From assembly GCA_025175895.1 (NCBI GenBank), contig CM045987.1, forward strand, positions 107,559,040 through 107,623,039: a stretch of 64,000 bases of DNA, written 5' to 3'. The notes beneath the pieces were generated by a model, which did no database searches, had not been told where the DNA came from, and saw only the letters and a program-made list of their open reading frames with translations. The stretch is from Wurfbainia villosa (taxonomy: Eukaryota > Streptophyta > Magnoliopsida > Zingiberales > Zingiberaceae). Below are positions 53,929 to 64,000 of the stretch, piece after piece (within the stretch, counting starts at the first letter, position 1; each line of letters starts with the position of its first letter). Both the position numbers and the translations under genes were made by a program.

Positions 53929-55796
53929 TGTTGGAATGTATACTGAAAAGTCTATCTTTTGCATGAACAACTTTATTTTGAAATAAGAATCACATGATCA
54001 TTGTTTGCATATTGTCTAATACATTACATTGTAGATAACATGGTGTGTGGTGTCACACGGGAGATCATGTTATCGGATCCTTGTAAAGAATAAGTATAGG
54101 CTCAAAACCGAGATGACTTTGGACAAACCATTGGCATGGTTGTAGTGTGATTTGGTATTGGTTTGTCTTGACCATAGAATCACACTAGTACACTTTGTGC
54201 GTATTGAGCAGGACCGACTTAGAGGTGATTAGATTTATTGCTGACTACATAATCGAATCGGACCTCAGATATTATATTGTACATACTCTTAATCTCGATA
54301 TAATAACGGACACATATACTTAGTATTCATTTCTTTGATTTACCAATGGGCGAGATTTATAGATTAAATCGATAGGCTCGGTAAGTTGGGAAATGATATT
54401 ATTTATATGGTGTGCCGTTGATTATAGGAGGAAATTGTGTCCTATATATTAGGATGATGATGTCCCCTTGAGGAGATCATAAGGTTCATCATGTAAACCC
54501 TGCAGGTGGACTTGGTCCGACATGATGAAAAGGTTGAGTGGTACTACTCATGAAATTAGATGTTGATTAATTAAAGATCAATAAATTAATTAATCGACAG
54601 ACATTCGAGATATTAAACACGGGGAGAAAATGTACATATAATATATGGAGCCCATATTAACTTATGGGGGTTGGTGAGGTAGATCAATGATAATCCTTTA
54701 GTGGATTGGATTATCATTAATGGATTGGACTTTATGTGGGCTTGATCCATTGGGTGGGCAAGATCCAACTCCTCCTCATGGTCTCTATTGTAGCCTATTA
54801 AAACCTCATGAAGCCTAGATCCAATGGATGAAAACAAAACTCTAGATCCAAAGGTAGAGATTAAATCTCTAGATCCGACAGTTGAGATTAAATCTCTAGA
54901 TCCGACGGTTGAGATTAAATCCCTAGAACCAATGGTGGGGATTAAAACAAGGCTTATCCCTAACTCTATAAAAGGAGAGGAGGGGGTGGGCGGCAAGAGG
55001 AATGCCATTGGAGATAGGATTAGGGCAAGGGGCGGCAAGCATTGGAGATTAGGGTTAGGGAGTTGGCGGCACCAAATAAGGAAAGCTTTTCCTTATCTTC
55101 TTCTTCTTCCTTGGTGGCCGGCGCCCATACAACCATTCCCTCCCTTGTCCAGTGTCAAAACTAGCCCTTCTCCTTCTCCATGGCCGGTGGAAACAAGGCT
55201 TAGAGTCCTCCCTTGGAGCTCTTGGCCGACATCCATCCTTCTCATCCCTTTTCCTTGTTGGCCGGCGGCAAGCATCTAGCTTGGTGCTTGTTGGTTGGCT
55301 AAAGGAAGGAGAAGGGTTTTATTTCTTATTCTTCCTCTTGTTCGGAGTGAGCAAGGAAGAAAGATTGGTGATCTAGGAGCTTCGACTTTTGGTAGATCGT
55401 CGCCCACACGACGTCCAAAAGGAGGAACGACATACGATAGAAGATCGAGAGGTATAATACTTGTCTATTTTCTTATGTAACATGTTTATGATTGTTTTCA
55501 ATTATATATGCATAATATATTCTATTTTTTGTCTAATATAACTTGGACCCCGAACATAAACACAAAAGCCGATGATCCGTACATCGTCTATTCTGCGGCT
55601 ATTCGTAGAATAGAGGTTGGTTGCTTGAACAACAAGTTTGTTCAAGTGACTACTCTAATCGAATAGCACGATGATGAAACAGTTGCTTGGGTGATCCCTT
55701 TTGTCTAGGATTAAATATTTTTAATCTGGGGACGTCGATGGGATCGCCATGAACAAGTGACTGAGTTGAAGTGGGAAGCAAAGTTTCCTACCTTCA
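53929..55796 (+). repeat. LTR of J
   Basis: A TATAAAAG box at 54967-54974 supports an LTR promoter. The GGCGGC/GGCCGGC-rich segment after it (55000-55320) is unlike the rest of the window. The right edge is uncertain by several bases because the usual CCAACA end is not clear. Confidence 0.68.
54840..54947. repeat. 27-bp tandem repeat in J LTR
   Basis: Four units of the type CTCTAGATCCGACGGTTGAG then ATTAAAT. They lie just upstream of the TATA box. As 27 is a multiple of three, the array is open in one frame (a nine-residue repeat), but there is no sign of a real gene. Confidence 0.88.
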
Positions 55797-56401
55797 AGTG
55801 GTATCAGATCCACGGTTTCTCATTTTGTGTGTTTAGGATTCGGTTACTTTTATGCACTTTTCATATATTATATGTGTCGGATAATAATAGGATATCCGTA
55901 GGTTATGTAACGCCCATAAAATTTCTAGCAATTTTACAAGAATTTTTGGCTTGATTATGATGGGCTTTATCTCGGCTTTTCAAAAATAAAAGAAAATGAG
56001 CCAAAAAGGATGCAAGACCTAGGAATTGAACCCCAAACCTCTAGAGATAGCCAAGCCCTATAGATGCATCCACTAACCAGAAGCCCAACAAGATTGTATT
56101 ATTAGAGGAATATGGGAAATTATAGTTAGGGGTAAGGGAGACTAAGGGACTCTTCAAATGAATAAATAGGGGGGAATGAGGAGACATGAGTTATCAAGTT
56201 GATTTTCTCTCCTCTCATCCTCTTCCTCACCGAGATCCACTTCTCCTCCCCCTTCTCATCCATTGTCCGAAGGTCATCAAAGCAAGAAGAAAGGCTAGGT
56301 TGCTTCCCTTAGGTCATCTTCCAACCAAAAAACAAAGCAAAGGATGTAAGTATCCGCTCACCTGCATACAAGTAGCTTTTCGATTGAAGTTTTTGTGTCA
56401 A

Positions 56402-56418
56402 CCCCCCCCCCCCCCCCC
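56402..56418. repeat. Poly-C run
   Basis: About 17 consecutive C in the gypsy LTR. The exact length may be unreliable in an assembly. Confidence 0.85.
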
Positions 56419-56420
56419 TT

Positions 56421-56760
56421 GACCATTTGGCCAAACCCTTTTCTTGAAGTTTCCATGAAGTTCTATGCCATACTTGCATGAATATGATGATGTCAGGATG
56501 TTAGATGGATTAGGTTAAAAGTTTAACCCTAAAAGCCCCCATGAACCATTCGGCCAAACCTTGTTCTTGAGGTTTCAATGAAATTCTATACCATATTTTG
56601 TATGTATATGATGATGTTAGGATGTTAGATGGATTAGGTAAAAGTTTAACCCTAAAGGCCCCCATGAACCATTCGGCCAAACCTTGTTCTTGAGATTTCA
56701 ATGAAGTTTTATACCATATCTTGTATGTATATGATGATGTTAAGATGCTAGAAGAAGATA
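56421..56760. repeat. About 125-bp tandem repeat in gypsy H LTR (3 copies)
   Basis: Copies are marked by CCATTTGGCCAAACC/CCATTCGGCCAAACC at about 56423, 56546 and 56669, followed by TTCTTGA, TTTCAATGAA and ATGATGATGTTAGGATG. The third copy decays into the next segment. Confidence 0.85.
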
Positions 56761-56984
56761 ACATGCTCTAGGTTAGGTTAACATGTGTTTTATGTTTAGG
56801 TGATATTAAATGATGCTAGATGAACATAACATGCTCTAGGTTAGGTAAACATGTGTTTATGCTTAGGTGAGTTCATTTTAACTTGTGATGTTAAATGATG
56901 CTAGATGAAGATAACATGCTCTAGGTTAGTGCTTACTTGCTCTTGATGTTTATGCCTTATGCCATGCCCTATATGTGTGTGATA

Positions 56985-57470
56985 TCTGAGATATGTTATG
57001 TAATGAAATATGATATGGTTATGAAATGAAGTATGATATGTTCATGAAGTAAAATATGATATGTTTATGAAGTGATTCATGATATGTTTATGAAATGAAA
57101 TTTGATATGGTGTATGATCTGTTCATGAAGTAAAATATGATATGTTATGAAGTGATTTATGATATGTTTATGAAACGGAATATGATAAGTTTATGAAATG
57201 AAATGTAATATGTTTATGAAATGAAATATGATATGTCCATGAAGTGAAATATGATATGTTATGAAATGAAATATGATATGTCATGAAGTGAAATATGATA
57301 TGTTATGAAATGAAATATGATATGTTCATGAAGTGAAATATGATATGTTATGAAATGAAGTATGATATGTTTATGAAATGAAATATGATATGTTCATGAA
57401 GTGAAATATGATATGTTATGAAATGAAGTATGATATGTTTGCAAAATGAAATGAGATATGTTATGATAAA
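56985..57470. repeat. Minisatellite of ATGAAATGAAATATGATATG units
   Basis: More than twenty imperfect units of about 20-22 bp (ATGAAATGAAATATGATATGTT with TATG or CATG variants). The complement appears weakly at 62870-63090 in LTR I. Confidence 0.85.
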
Positions 57471-57534
57471 AAGCATATTAGTATTTTACCTTCTGCATGG
57501 CTTGTACCAGGACCCTAACAAGGTCCAAAGGGAT

Positions 57535-57760
57535 GGGCTCCTAAGTTGCCCTAGGCCGACGGACTAAGATCGGGCCTAGGATAGGTTTCTATGTATGATT
57601 GCCCCTAGGTCGACGGACTAAGATCAGGCCTAGTACGGGATGGACTCCCAAATGCCCTAGGTCGATGGACTAAGATCAGGCCTAGGATGGGCTTCTACGC
57701 TATGATGATGGCCCCTAGGTCGATGGACTAAGATCGGGCCTAGTAACCTAGTAGGTTTGA
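57535..57760. repeat. About 55-bp repeat with CCTAGG palindromes (4 copies)
   Basis: Each copy has CCTAGGTCGACGGACTAAG and then GGCCTAG, at about 57550, 57603, 57658 and 57714. The complement is at 62580-62790 in LTR I (GGCCCGAGTCTTATTCCATC then GACCTAGG). Confidence 0.85.
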
Positions 57761-57874
57761 GACTTGCTACCTCGGGTCTATTTAGGGATGCGCGCTATGA
57801 TGATGATGATGTGGTACAATGTCGGGCCCAATATGTTGAGATTTATGTTTACGTACCTATAATATATGTTTTCA

Positions 57875-58205
57875 AAGAGCATCCTGCATATGTTTACATG
57901 TTATGATTACCATGTTATATTTGTGTTTACATGTTATGTTGCTATGATATATATGTTGCATGTTATGTTTGATTATGCCATATATGTACATGATATGTTG
58001 CTATGTTGTATATGTTACATGTTATGTTTGCTTAGGTTACTTATGCTACATGTTATGTTTGCTTATGTTATATATGTCACATGTTATGTTTGCTTATGTT
58101 ACTTACGCTACATGTTATGTTTGCTTATGTTATTTATGCTACATGTTATGTTTGCTTATGTCACATATGTTACATGTTATGTTGCTTATATGTTATGAGT
58201 GTTAC
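57875..58205. repeat. About 30-bp repeat TACATGTTATGTTTGCTTAT
   Basis: About ten imperfect units of TACATGTTATGTTTGCTTAT with TTA or TCACATATGT fillers. Chance frames over it give Cys/Tyr/Met-rich strings; they are not genes. The counterpart in LTR I is 61900-62450. Confidence 0.82.
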
Positions 58206-58658
58206 ATGCTATGCTTAATGTCGATGTATGGTTTTGTGAGTAGGACAGGATCTTACTAAGCCTATGTGCTTATAGTTTATTTTCCCTTGTACTGCAGATA
58301 AGGGTAAAGGGTGGATAAACTAAAGGGAGCAGCAGGAGGGGCAAGTGTGTGTGGCAGTGGCATGGTGGAAGAGATCTGTTATGTCCCTTGTGCATGTTTT
58401 CCTTAAGATGTTTTGTTTATGGTTTTGAATTAAGCACTAAGTACTTATGAAATAATGATGCATGCTCTATGTTAAGAAGAAGTACCTATGAAATGACGAT
58501 GCATGTTATGTTTAAAAGAAAAAAAAATATGTCTAAAGTCTTCCGCTGTAAGAAGTACGATATGTATAGTCTTCCGCTGTAAGTAGTACGATGTATGTAT
58601 GTACGGTCGTGTCACGCGCCGCCCCTCCGGACCCTAGGAAAGGGCGGGCGTGACAGGT

Positions 58659-58670
58659 TGGTATCAGAGC
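58659..58670 (+). other. Primer-binding site of gypsy H (initiator tRNA-Met)
   Basis: TGGTATCAGAGC, three bases after the LTR end. Confidence 0.9.
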
Positions 58671-58965
58671 AGATCTGCCTTTCCACTACACACACATCAA
58701 GCTCCAAATCCTGCCGCTCCAAGTAAGAATTTCTATGCCTACTTTATTTCTTTCATGTATGATAACAAATGCCTCTAGCTTAAGTATGCATGAAAATATG
58801 TATGATAACCTTATGCTAGCTTTTAGTTTTAACTATGCATAGATAAATGAACGATAAACTTATACTAGCCTTACTCTAATATATGAAGATAAACATGGCT
58901 GGAAGACGTAGTAATAGAGTTAATGAGACAGTACCCCACCTGCTCTTATGCATGTGGTTACTGAA
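58671..58965 (+). other. Gypsy H leader and deletion junction
   Basis: Leader, then an ATG at about 58895 giving MAGRRSNRVNETVP, a typical gypsy gag start. About 15 codons later the sequence jumps to the RT segment PVLLVKKKDW (from about 58968). The junction (about 58945-58965) marks loss of most gag, protease and the RT N-terminus. Confidence 0.7.
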
Positions 58966-58967
58966 CT

Positions 58968-60098
58968 CCAGTATTGTTGGTGAAGAAGAAAGACTGGTCT
59001 ATGCAAATGTGCATAGACTACCGAGCGCTAAATAATGTGATAATCAAGAATAGGTACCCTTTACCACGGATTGACGACCTGTTCGACCAACTAAAGGGTG
59101 CCACCATCTTCTCTAAGATTGACCTGAGGTCTGGCTATCATCAAGTAAAAGTGAAATCAGATGATATACCAAAGACGACCTTCCGGACAAGATACAGACA
59201 TTATGAGTTCGTAGTTATGCCCTTTGGAGTCACGAATGCATCTGCTCTGTTCATGGATTTGATGAATCGGGTATTCTCAGCATTCCTCGACAAGTTCATG
59301 ATCGTCTTCATCGACGACGTACTGATATATTCAAGAACCCCAGAAGAGCACATAGAACACCTGAATGTGGTATTGCAGATTCTTCGGGAAAAGCAGCTAT
59401 TTGCAAAGTTCTCCAAATGCGAGTTCTGGCTCGAACAAGTATCGTTTTTGGGTCACATTATATCCAAGCACGGAGTGATGGTAGACCCAATAAAGATTGA
59501 AGTCGTGAGTAACTGGAACCGACCAAAGAATGCCAGCGAGATCAAAAGCTTTCTTGGGCTAGCAAGCTACTACAGGAAGTTTGTAGAGAACTTCTCCAGG
59601 ATTGCAGCCCCTATGACAGTCCTCACCAGAAAGAACAAGAAATATGAGTGGACGGACGCCTACGAGAGGAGTTTCACAGAATTGAAAAGAAGGATGACCA
59701 GCGCTCCAATCCTTGCTCTTACGGACAGTAACGAAGGCTTCGACATGTACAGTGACGCTTCCAAGTTGGGACTCGGAGCTATACTCATGCAGAATGGCAA
59801 GGTCATTGCCTACGCCTCTAGGCAACTCAAAGAACATGAAAGGAATTATCCCACCCACAATTTAGAGCTAGCGGCCGTGGTCTTTGCTCTCAAAACATGG
59901 AGGCATTATCTATATGGAGCTCAGTGTAGGATTTATACAGACCACCAGAGTCTGAAATATTTCTTCACATAGAAGGACCTGAACATGAGACAACGCAGAT
60001 GGCTCGAGCTCGTCAAGGATTATGACTGCGAGATCTTCTACCATCCGGGGAAAGCAAACAAGGTGGCTGATGCACTCGAGAAGTCTGCGCCACCTTGA
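58968..60098 (+). pseudogene. pol: Gypsy H reverse transcriptase and RNase H
   Basis: RT blocks: VKKKDWSMQMCIDYRALN, FSKIDLRSGYHQ (first catalytic Asp), FVVMPFGVTNA and FIDD (59307-59318, intact). The tether and RNase H follow: YSDASKLGLGAILMQ, YASRQLKEHERNYPTHNLEL and YTDHQSLKYFFT. A TAG at 59970-59972 replaces the Gln of the FFTQKDLN motif. After the stop the frame continues (KDLNMRQRRWLELVKDYDCEI) to a stop at about 60098. It lacks the RT N-terminus. Confidence 0.9.
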
Positions 60099-60328
60099 TG
60101 TCTCTATCAGTGTTATCTCGGCCCTTAGAAAAGGAGATTATGCGTTACGGGGTTGAAATCATTACCGGACAGCTCTCGACCATGACGATAGCACCGACGC
60201 TGTTCGATGATATACTGGAAAAGCAAGCCCGTGACCCAAGCATTCAGAGGATCAAGTAAGAGGTCCAAGAAGGAAAGGACGATGGATTTCATATCTCTGA
60301 TAGTGGAGTACTATACCTCAGGAATCGC
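60099..60328 (+). pseudogene. pol: Gypsy H RNase H-integrase linker, frameshifted
   Basis: Fragments such as ILEKQARDPSIQ and YLRNRLCIPDD-like text are readable only by changing frame. No continuous frame joins RNase H to integrase. Confidence 0.65.
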
Positions 60329-61294
60329 TTGTGTATTCCCGACGATCCAGAATTACGGAAGAAGATATTTGAGGAAGCTCATGGAACTCCTTATGCGATG
60401 CATCCTGGAACCACCAAGATGTACCAAGACCTGAAAAGAAAATTCTGGTGGTTCGGAATGAAAAGAGATGTGGCTCAGTATGTCAGTACATGCCTGACCT
60501 GCCAGAGGGTTAAAGAAGAACACAAGAGACCTAGAGGAACACTGCAGCCGATCCAGATTCCAGAATGGAAATGGGAAGACATTTCTATGGATTTCATCTC
60601 AGGATTGCCCAAGACGACAAACAGTTACGATGCTATATGGGTAATTGTGGACAGATTGACGAAGTCCGCCCACTTCTTAGCAATCAAGATGATCTATTCG
60701 ACAGAGCAACTGGCTCAGTTATATGCTAGGGAAATTATCAGACTACATGGAATTCTTAAGACCATCATTTCGCGAGATGGTCGTTTATTTCCGCTTCGGG
60801 AATGTGTTCAGAAGGCCCTAGGCACGAAGCTATTGTTCAGTACTGCCTTCCATCCTCAGACGGACGGACAGACCGAAAGAGTAAATCAAGTACTGGAGGA
60901 TATGTTACGAGCTTGCACCCTGGATTTCAAAGGTAGCTGGTGCCGATACTTATGTTTGGCAGAATTCGCCTACAACAATAGCTACCAAGCTACTATCGGA
61001 ATGACACCCTACGAGGCTCTATACGGGAGTAAATGTAGATCTCCCATATGCTGGTACGAGGGTGGTGAAAAGAAGGGGATGGGACTCAAGACGGACTTCA
61101 TCGACGACACCACCCGAGCTATACAGAACATCCGTCAGAGAATTGAAACTGCTCAGAGCTGACAAAAGAGCTATGCGGATATGCGGCGTAGACCGTTAGA
61201 ATTCAAAGTCGGGGACCTGGTATTCCTCAAGGTGGCCCCTATGAAGGGAGTGATGAGATTCGGAAGGAAGGGTAAGATGAGTTCGCGCTATGTG
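60329..61294 (+). pseudogene. pol: Gypsy H integrase, truncated
   Basis: H2C2 zinc-binding segment (HGTPYAMHPGTTKMYQDL ... CLTCQRVK), then the DDE core: Asp in ISMDFISGLP, Asp in ISRDGRLF and Glu in TERVNQVLEDM, all kept. The expected TSRFW after the second Asp is altered to FPLRE. A TGA at 61160-61162 (ETAQS then stop) is followed in frame by QKSYADMRRRPLEFKVGDLVFLKV. The frame is cut at GKMSSRYV by LTR I, so any chromodomain is missing. Confidence 0.9.
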
Positions 61295-61460
61295 TGTCAC
61301 GACCGCCCTTTTCGGACCCAGAATCTGGAGGGGCGACGCGTGACGCGACCGTACATACATACATTACATACAGCGGAAGACTTTATACATCTTAATTCTT
61401 ACAGCGGAAGACTTTAGACCTATATATTTTTTTTTCTTCTTTAAAACATAAACATGCATT

Positions 61461-61463
<3 letters not shown>

Positions 61464-61523
<60 letters not shown>
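61464..61523. repeat. (AT)n microsatellite
   Basis: About 30 AT dinucleotides within LTR I, absent at the corresponding place in the H LTR (58500-58560, which has a short A-run). Confidence 0.95.
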
Positions 61524-61526
<3 letters not shown>

Positions 61527-63289
61527 CTTCTTCTTAACATAGGGCATGCATCATAACATGTATAGATACTTCTTCTTACTTCTTCTTTACTTCTTCTTAT
61601 TAACATAGAGCATGCATCATAACGTATATAGATACCTAGTGCTTAGTTCAGGTTCATAACCAGCGTCGTCATACGGAGACATAAGTAAGGACATCCATAA
61701 ACATCGTCATCATAGGTAAACATATATATATAAACCTAACGGATCTTCTCAACCATGCCACTGCCACACACATTTGGCCCCTCCTGCTGCTCCCTTTAGT
61801 TTATCCATCCCTTACCTTATCTGCAGTACGAGGGAAAGATAAACTATAAGCACATAGGCTTAGTAAGATCCAGTCCTACTCACAAAAACCATATATCGAC
61901 ATTAATCATGGCATGTAACATTCATAACATATAAGCATGTAACATTCATAACATATAAGCCATATAACATGTAACATACATGGCGTAATCAACTTAACAT
62001 GTAGCATAAGTAACGTGAGTAAACATAACATGTCTCATCCATAGCATGACAGCATAACATGTATCATCTATAACATAGCATCATATCATGTACATTTAGG
62101 ACTTAATTAAACATAACATATAACATACGTAACGTAGCAAATCAACATAACATACAACATATATGTATGACCTATCAAACAAAACATACATCATGTGTAA
62201 CATAGTGACATAACATGGCATATCAAACGTAACATACATCATAGGTAACATAGTGGCATAACATGGCATATCAAACATAACATACTTCATATGTAACATA
62301 GTGGCATAAACATGGCATATCAAACATAACATACATCATATGTAGCATAGTGACATAAACATGGCATATCAGACATAACATACTTCATATGTAACATATC
62401 AACATGGCATGTGAACATAACAATCTAACTATGTAACATATGCAAGATGCTTTTGAAAACATATATTATAGGTACGTAAATATAAATCTCAACATATTTG
62501 GGCCCGGCATTGTACCACTTCTTCATTATCATAGCGCGCATCCCTAAATAGGCCCGAGGTAGCAAGTCTCGAACCTAATAGGTTACTAGGCCCGATCTTC
62601 GTCCATCGACCTAGGGCAATCGTCATAGCGTAGAAGCCCATCCTAGGCCCGAGTCTTACTCCATCGACCTAAGGCATCTTGGAGCCCATCCCGTACTAGG
62701 CCCGAGTCTTATTCCATCGACCTAGGAGCAATCATACATAGAAGCCCATCCTAGGCCCGAGTCTTATTCCATCGACCTAGGGCATCTTAGGAGCCCATCC
62801 CTTCTTGGACCTTGTTAGGGTCTTGGTACAAGCCATGCAAGAAGGTAAAATACTTATATGCTTATTTTTATAACATAGCTTATTTCATTTTGCAAACATA
62901 GCATACTTCATTGCATAACACTTCATGCTTCCCTTCATGAACATATCATCTTTCATTTCGTAAACATACCATTCTTCATTTCATAACATATCATTCTTCA
63001 TTTCATCATCATGTCATATTCATGTCGTGAACATATCGTTTTGTTTCATTTCATAATCTTATCTTCTTCCATTTCATAGCATATTTTAAATATCGCATAC
63101 ACATAGACATGGCAAACGGCATGGCATCAAAAGTAAGTAAACACTAACCTAAGGCATGTTATCTTCATCTAGCATTATTTAATATCACAAGTCAACATGA
63201 ATTCATCCAACATAAAACACATGTTAACCTATTCATTTAACTTAACAACAACTTCATATGCACATACGACTTGTATTAAAACTTCATCT

Positions 63290-64000
63290 AATCCCCAAAA
63301 TGCATGATGGCCGAATGGTCTATAGGGGTGTCTAGGGCTATCCTTCATCCTAATTCATTTAACACAACCACAACTTCATTTGCACATAGAACATGAACTA
63401 GACTTCATTTAGTCACCCAAAATTCATGGTGGCCGAATGATCCATAGGGTTTTCTAGGGTTATCTTTTAACCTAATTCATTTAACATAACACAACAACTT
63501 CATTTGCATATAAAACAAGAACTAGACTTCATTTAATCACCCAAAAGTCATGGTGGCCGAATGATCCATAGGGTTTTCTAGGGTTATCTTTTAACCTAAT
63601 TCATTTAACATAACACAACAACTTCATTTGCATATAAAACAAGAAATATTATTCATTTAATCAACCAAAAGTCATGTTGGGCGAATGATCCATAGGGTTT
63701 TCTAGGGTTATCTTTTAACCTAATTCATTTAACATAACACAACAACTTCATTTGCATATAAAACAAGAACTAGACTTCATTTAATCACCCAAAAGTCATG
63801 GTGGCCGAATGATCCATAGGGTTTTCTAGGGTTATCTTTTAACCTAATTCATTTAACATAACACAACAACTTCATTTGCATATAAAACAAGAACTAGACT
63901 TCATTTAATCACCCAAAACATAGGTTGGCCGAATGATCCATGTAGGGTTTTTAGGGTTAACCTTTAACCTAATTCATTTAACATAATAACAACATCATTA
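63290..64000. repeat. About 120-bp tandem repeat in LTR I (at least 6 copies)
   Basis: Units are marked by GGCCGAATGATCCATAGGG at about 63310, 63432, 63554, 63677, 63801 and 63921 (one copy reads GGGCGAATG). They match the complement of the H LTR repeat at 56421-56760, which has only three copies. The array continues beyond the window. Confidence 0.88.

Larger units (their letters stand above)
53929..55905 (+). mobile_element. LTR element J, 5' part only (LTR, PBS, about 100 bp)
   Basis: LTR 53929 to about 55796 (TGTTGGAATGTATACTG ... TACCTTCA), PBS-like TGGTATCAGATCC at 55799, and about 95 bp of internal sequence before gypsy element H. No coding part is visible, so the superfamily cannot be set; the PBS fits copia. 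Confidence 0.7.
55906..58655 (+). repeat. 5' LTR of gypsy H (2750 bp)
   Basis: Edges TGTAACG and CGTGACA. A TATA-like AATAAATAGG lies at 56161-56170. Several tandem arrays are inside (see separate entries). The end CTTCCGCTGTAAG...GGGCGTGACA is found reverse-complemented at 61295-61420. Confidence 0.9.
55906..61294 (+). mobile_element. Ty3/gypsy element H with internal deletion, truncated
   Basis: 5' LTR 55906-58655 (TGTAACGCCC ... GGGCGTGACA), initiator-Met PBS, a short leader and gag start, then a jump into RT: gag, protease and the RT N-terminus are missing. RT, RNase H and integrase follow in gypsy order and resemble Tekay/Del-type chromoviruses. It stops at 61294 inside the integrase C-terminal region (GKMSSRYV), where LTR I begins. 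Confidence 0.9.
61295..64000 (-). repeat. Gypsy LTR I, reverse orientation, continues past window
   Basis: It starts TGTCACGACCGCCC, the reverse complement of the H LTR end. CTTACAGCGGAAGAC appears twice, as CTTCCGCTGTAAG does in H. All tandem arrays of the H LTR recur here in reverse order and complement. Whether it is a solo LTR or one end of a full element on the minus strand cannot be told. ATGTG at 61290-61294 may be its target duplicate. Confidence 0.87.

Noticed and set aside
54824..55279. 151-codon frame with a nine-residue repeat in LTR J
   Set aside because: It lies across the J LTR promoter and R region; the repeat is a 27-bp tandem array and no homologous protein is recognised.
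57866..58259. Frames rich in Cys/Tyr/Met that look like membrane proteins
   Set aside because: They translate the TACATGTTATG tandem repeat in the gypsy LTR.
62096..62332. Minus-strand frame with repeated MLCLICHVYATM-like text
   Set aside because: Complement of the gypsy LTR tandem repeat; not a gene.

Overview
The window is a gene-free stretch of nuclear DNA from a large plant genome, made almost entirely of nested LTR retrotransposons. The evidence is plant-type Ty1/copia and Ty3/gypsy pol fragments, primer-binding sites matching the 3' end of initiator tRNA-Met (TGGTATCAGAGC), TG...CA LTRs of 1.2-2.7 kb and 5-bp target-site duplications (TSDs). The composition suggests an angiosperm, perhaps a monocot, but the species cannot be fixed from the sequence. 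I found no host gene, tRNA, rRNA or CRISPR. Most long open frames are chance translations of repeats inside LTRs.

Layout. A1 (1-6168, minus, cut by the window edge) and A2 (7390-14398, minus) are gag-only elements inserted in the 3' LTR of a decayed autonomous copia element C (6169-21627, minus). C lies in the 5' LTR of an older gag-only element E (21628-51418, plus). E is also interrupted by A3 (26552-33434, plus, best preserved) and A4 (33709-51288, minus). A4's own 3' LTR carries two elements of a second gag-only family: B1 (34067-39506, minus) and B2 (39775-45199, plus). After E come a deletion derivative A5 (51419-53928), another LTR element J (53929-55905), a Ty3/gypsy element H with gag and protease deleted (55906-61294, plus), and a reverse-oriented LTR I of the same gypsy family (61295 to beyond 64000).

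Families A and B fit terminal-repeat retrotransposons with only a gag gene (TR-GAG type): two LTRs, PBS, gag with CCHC zinc knuckle(s), a coiled coil, 1-2 kb without pol, then a polypurine tract. They could only have moved using pol from another element. The two Gags share a C-terminal motif (PKEYLxNP...WVPKS).

The most unusual content is structural. (1) Family A LTRs carry a chain of about 20 small hairpins whose arms change together (CCAAG/CTTGG, CCAAC/GTTGG, CCAAGTG/CACTTGG, ACAAT/ATTGT). (2) About 400 bp just before the polypurine tract is a second chain of perfect hairpins with unrelated stems. (3) All A and B LTRs carry clusters of the palindrome CAGTCGACTG upstream of the TATA box, and in five TSD-confirmed elements one LTR has this palindrome where the sister LTR has a CGATCG-type palindrome. 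I know no described system matching these.
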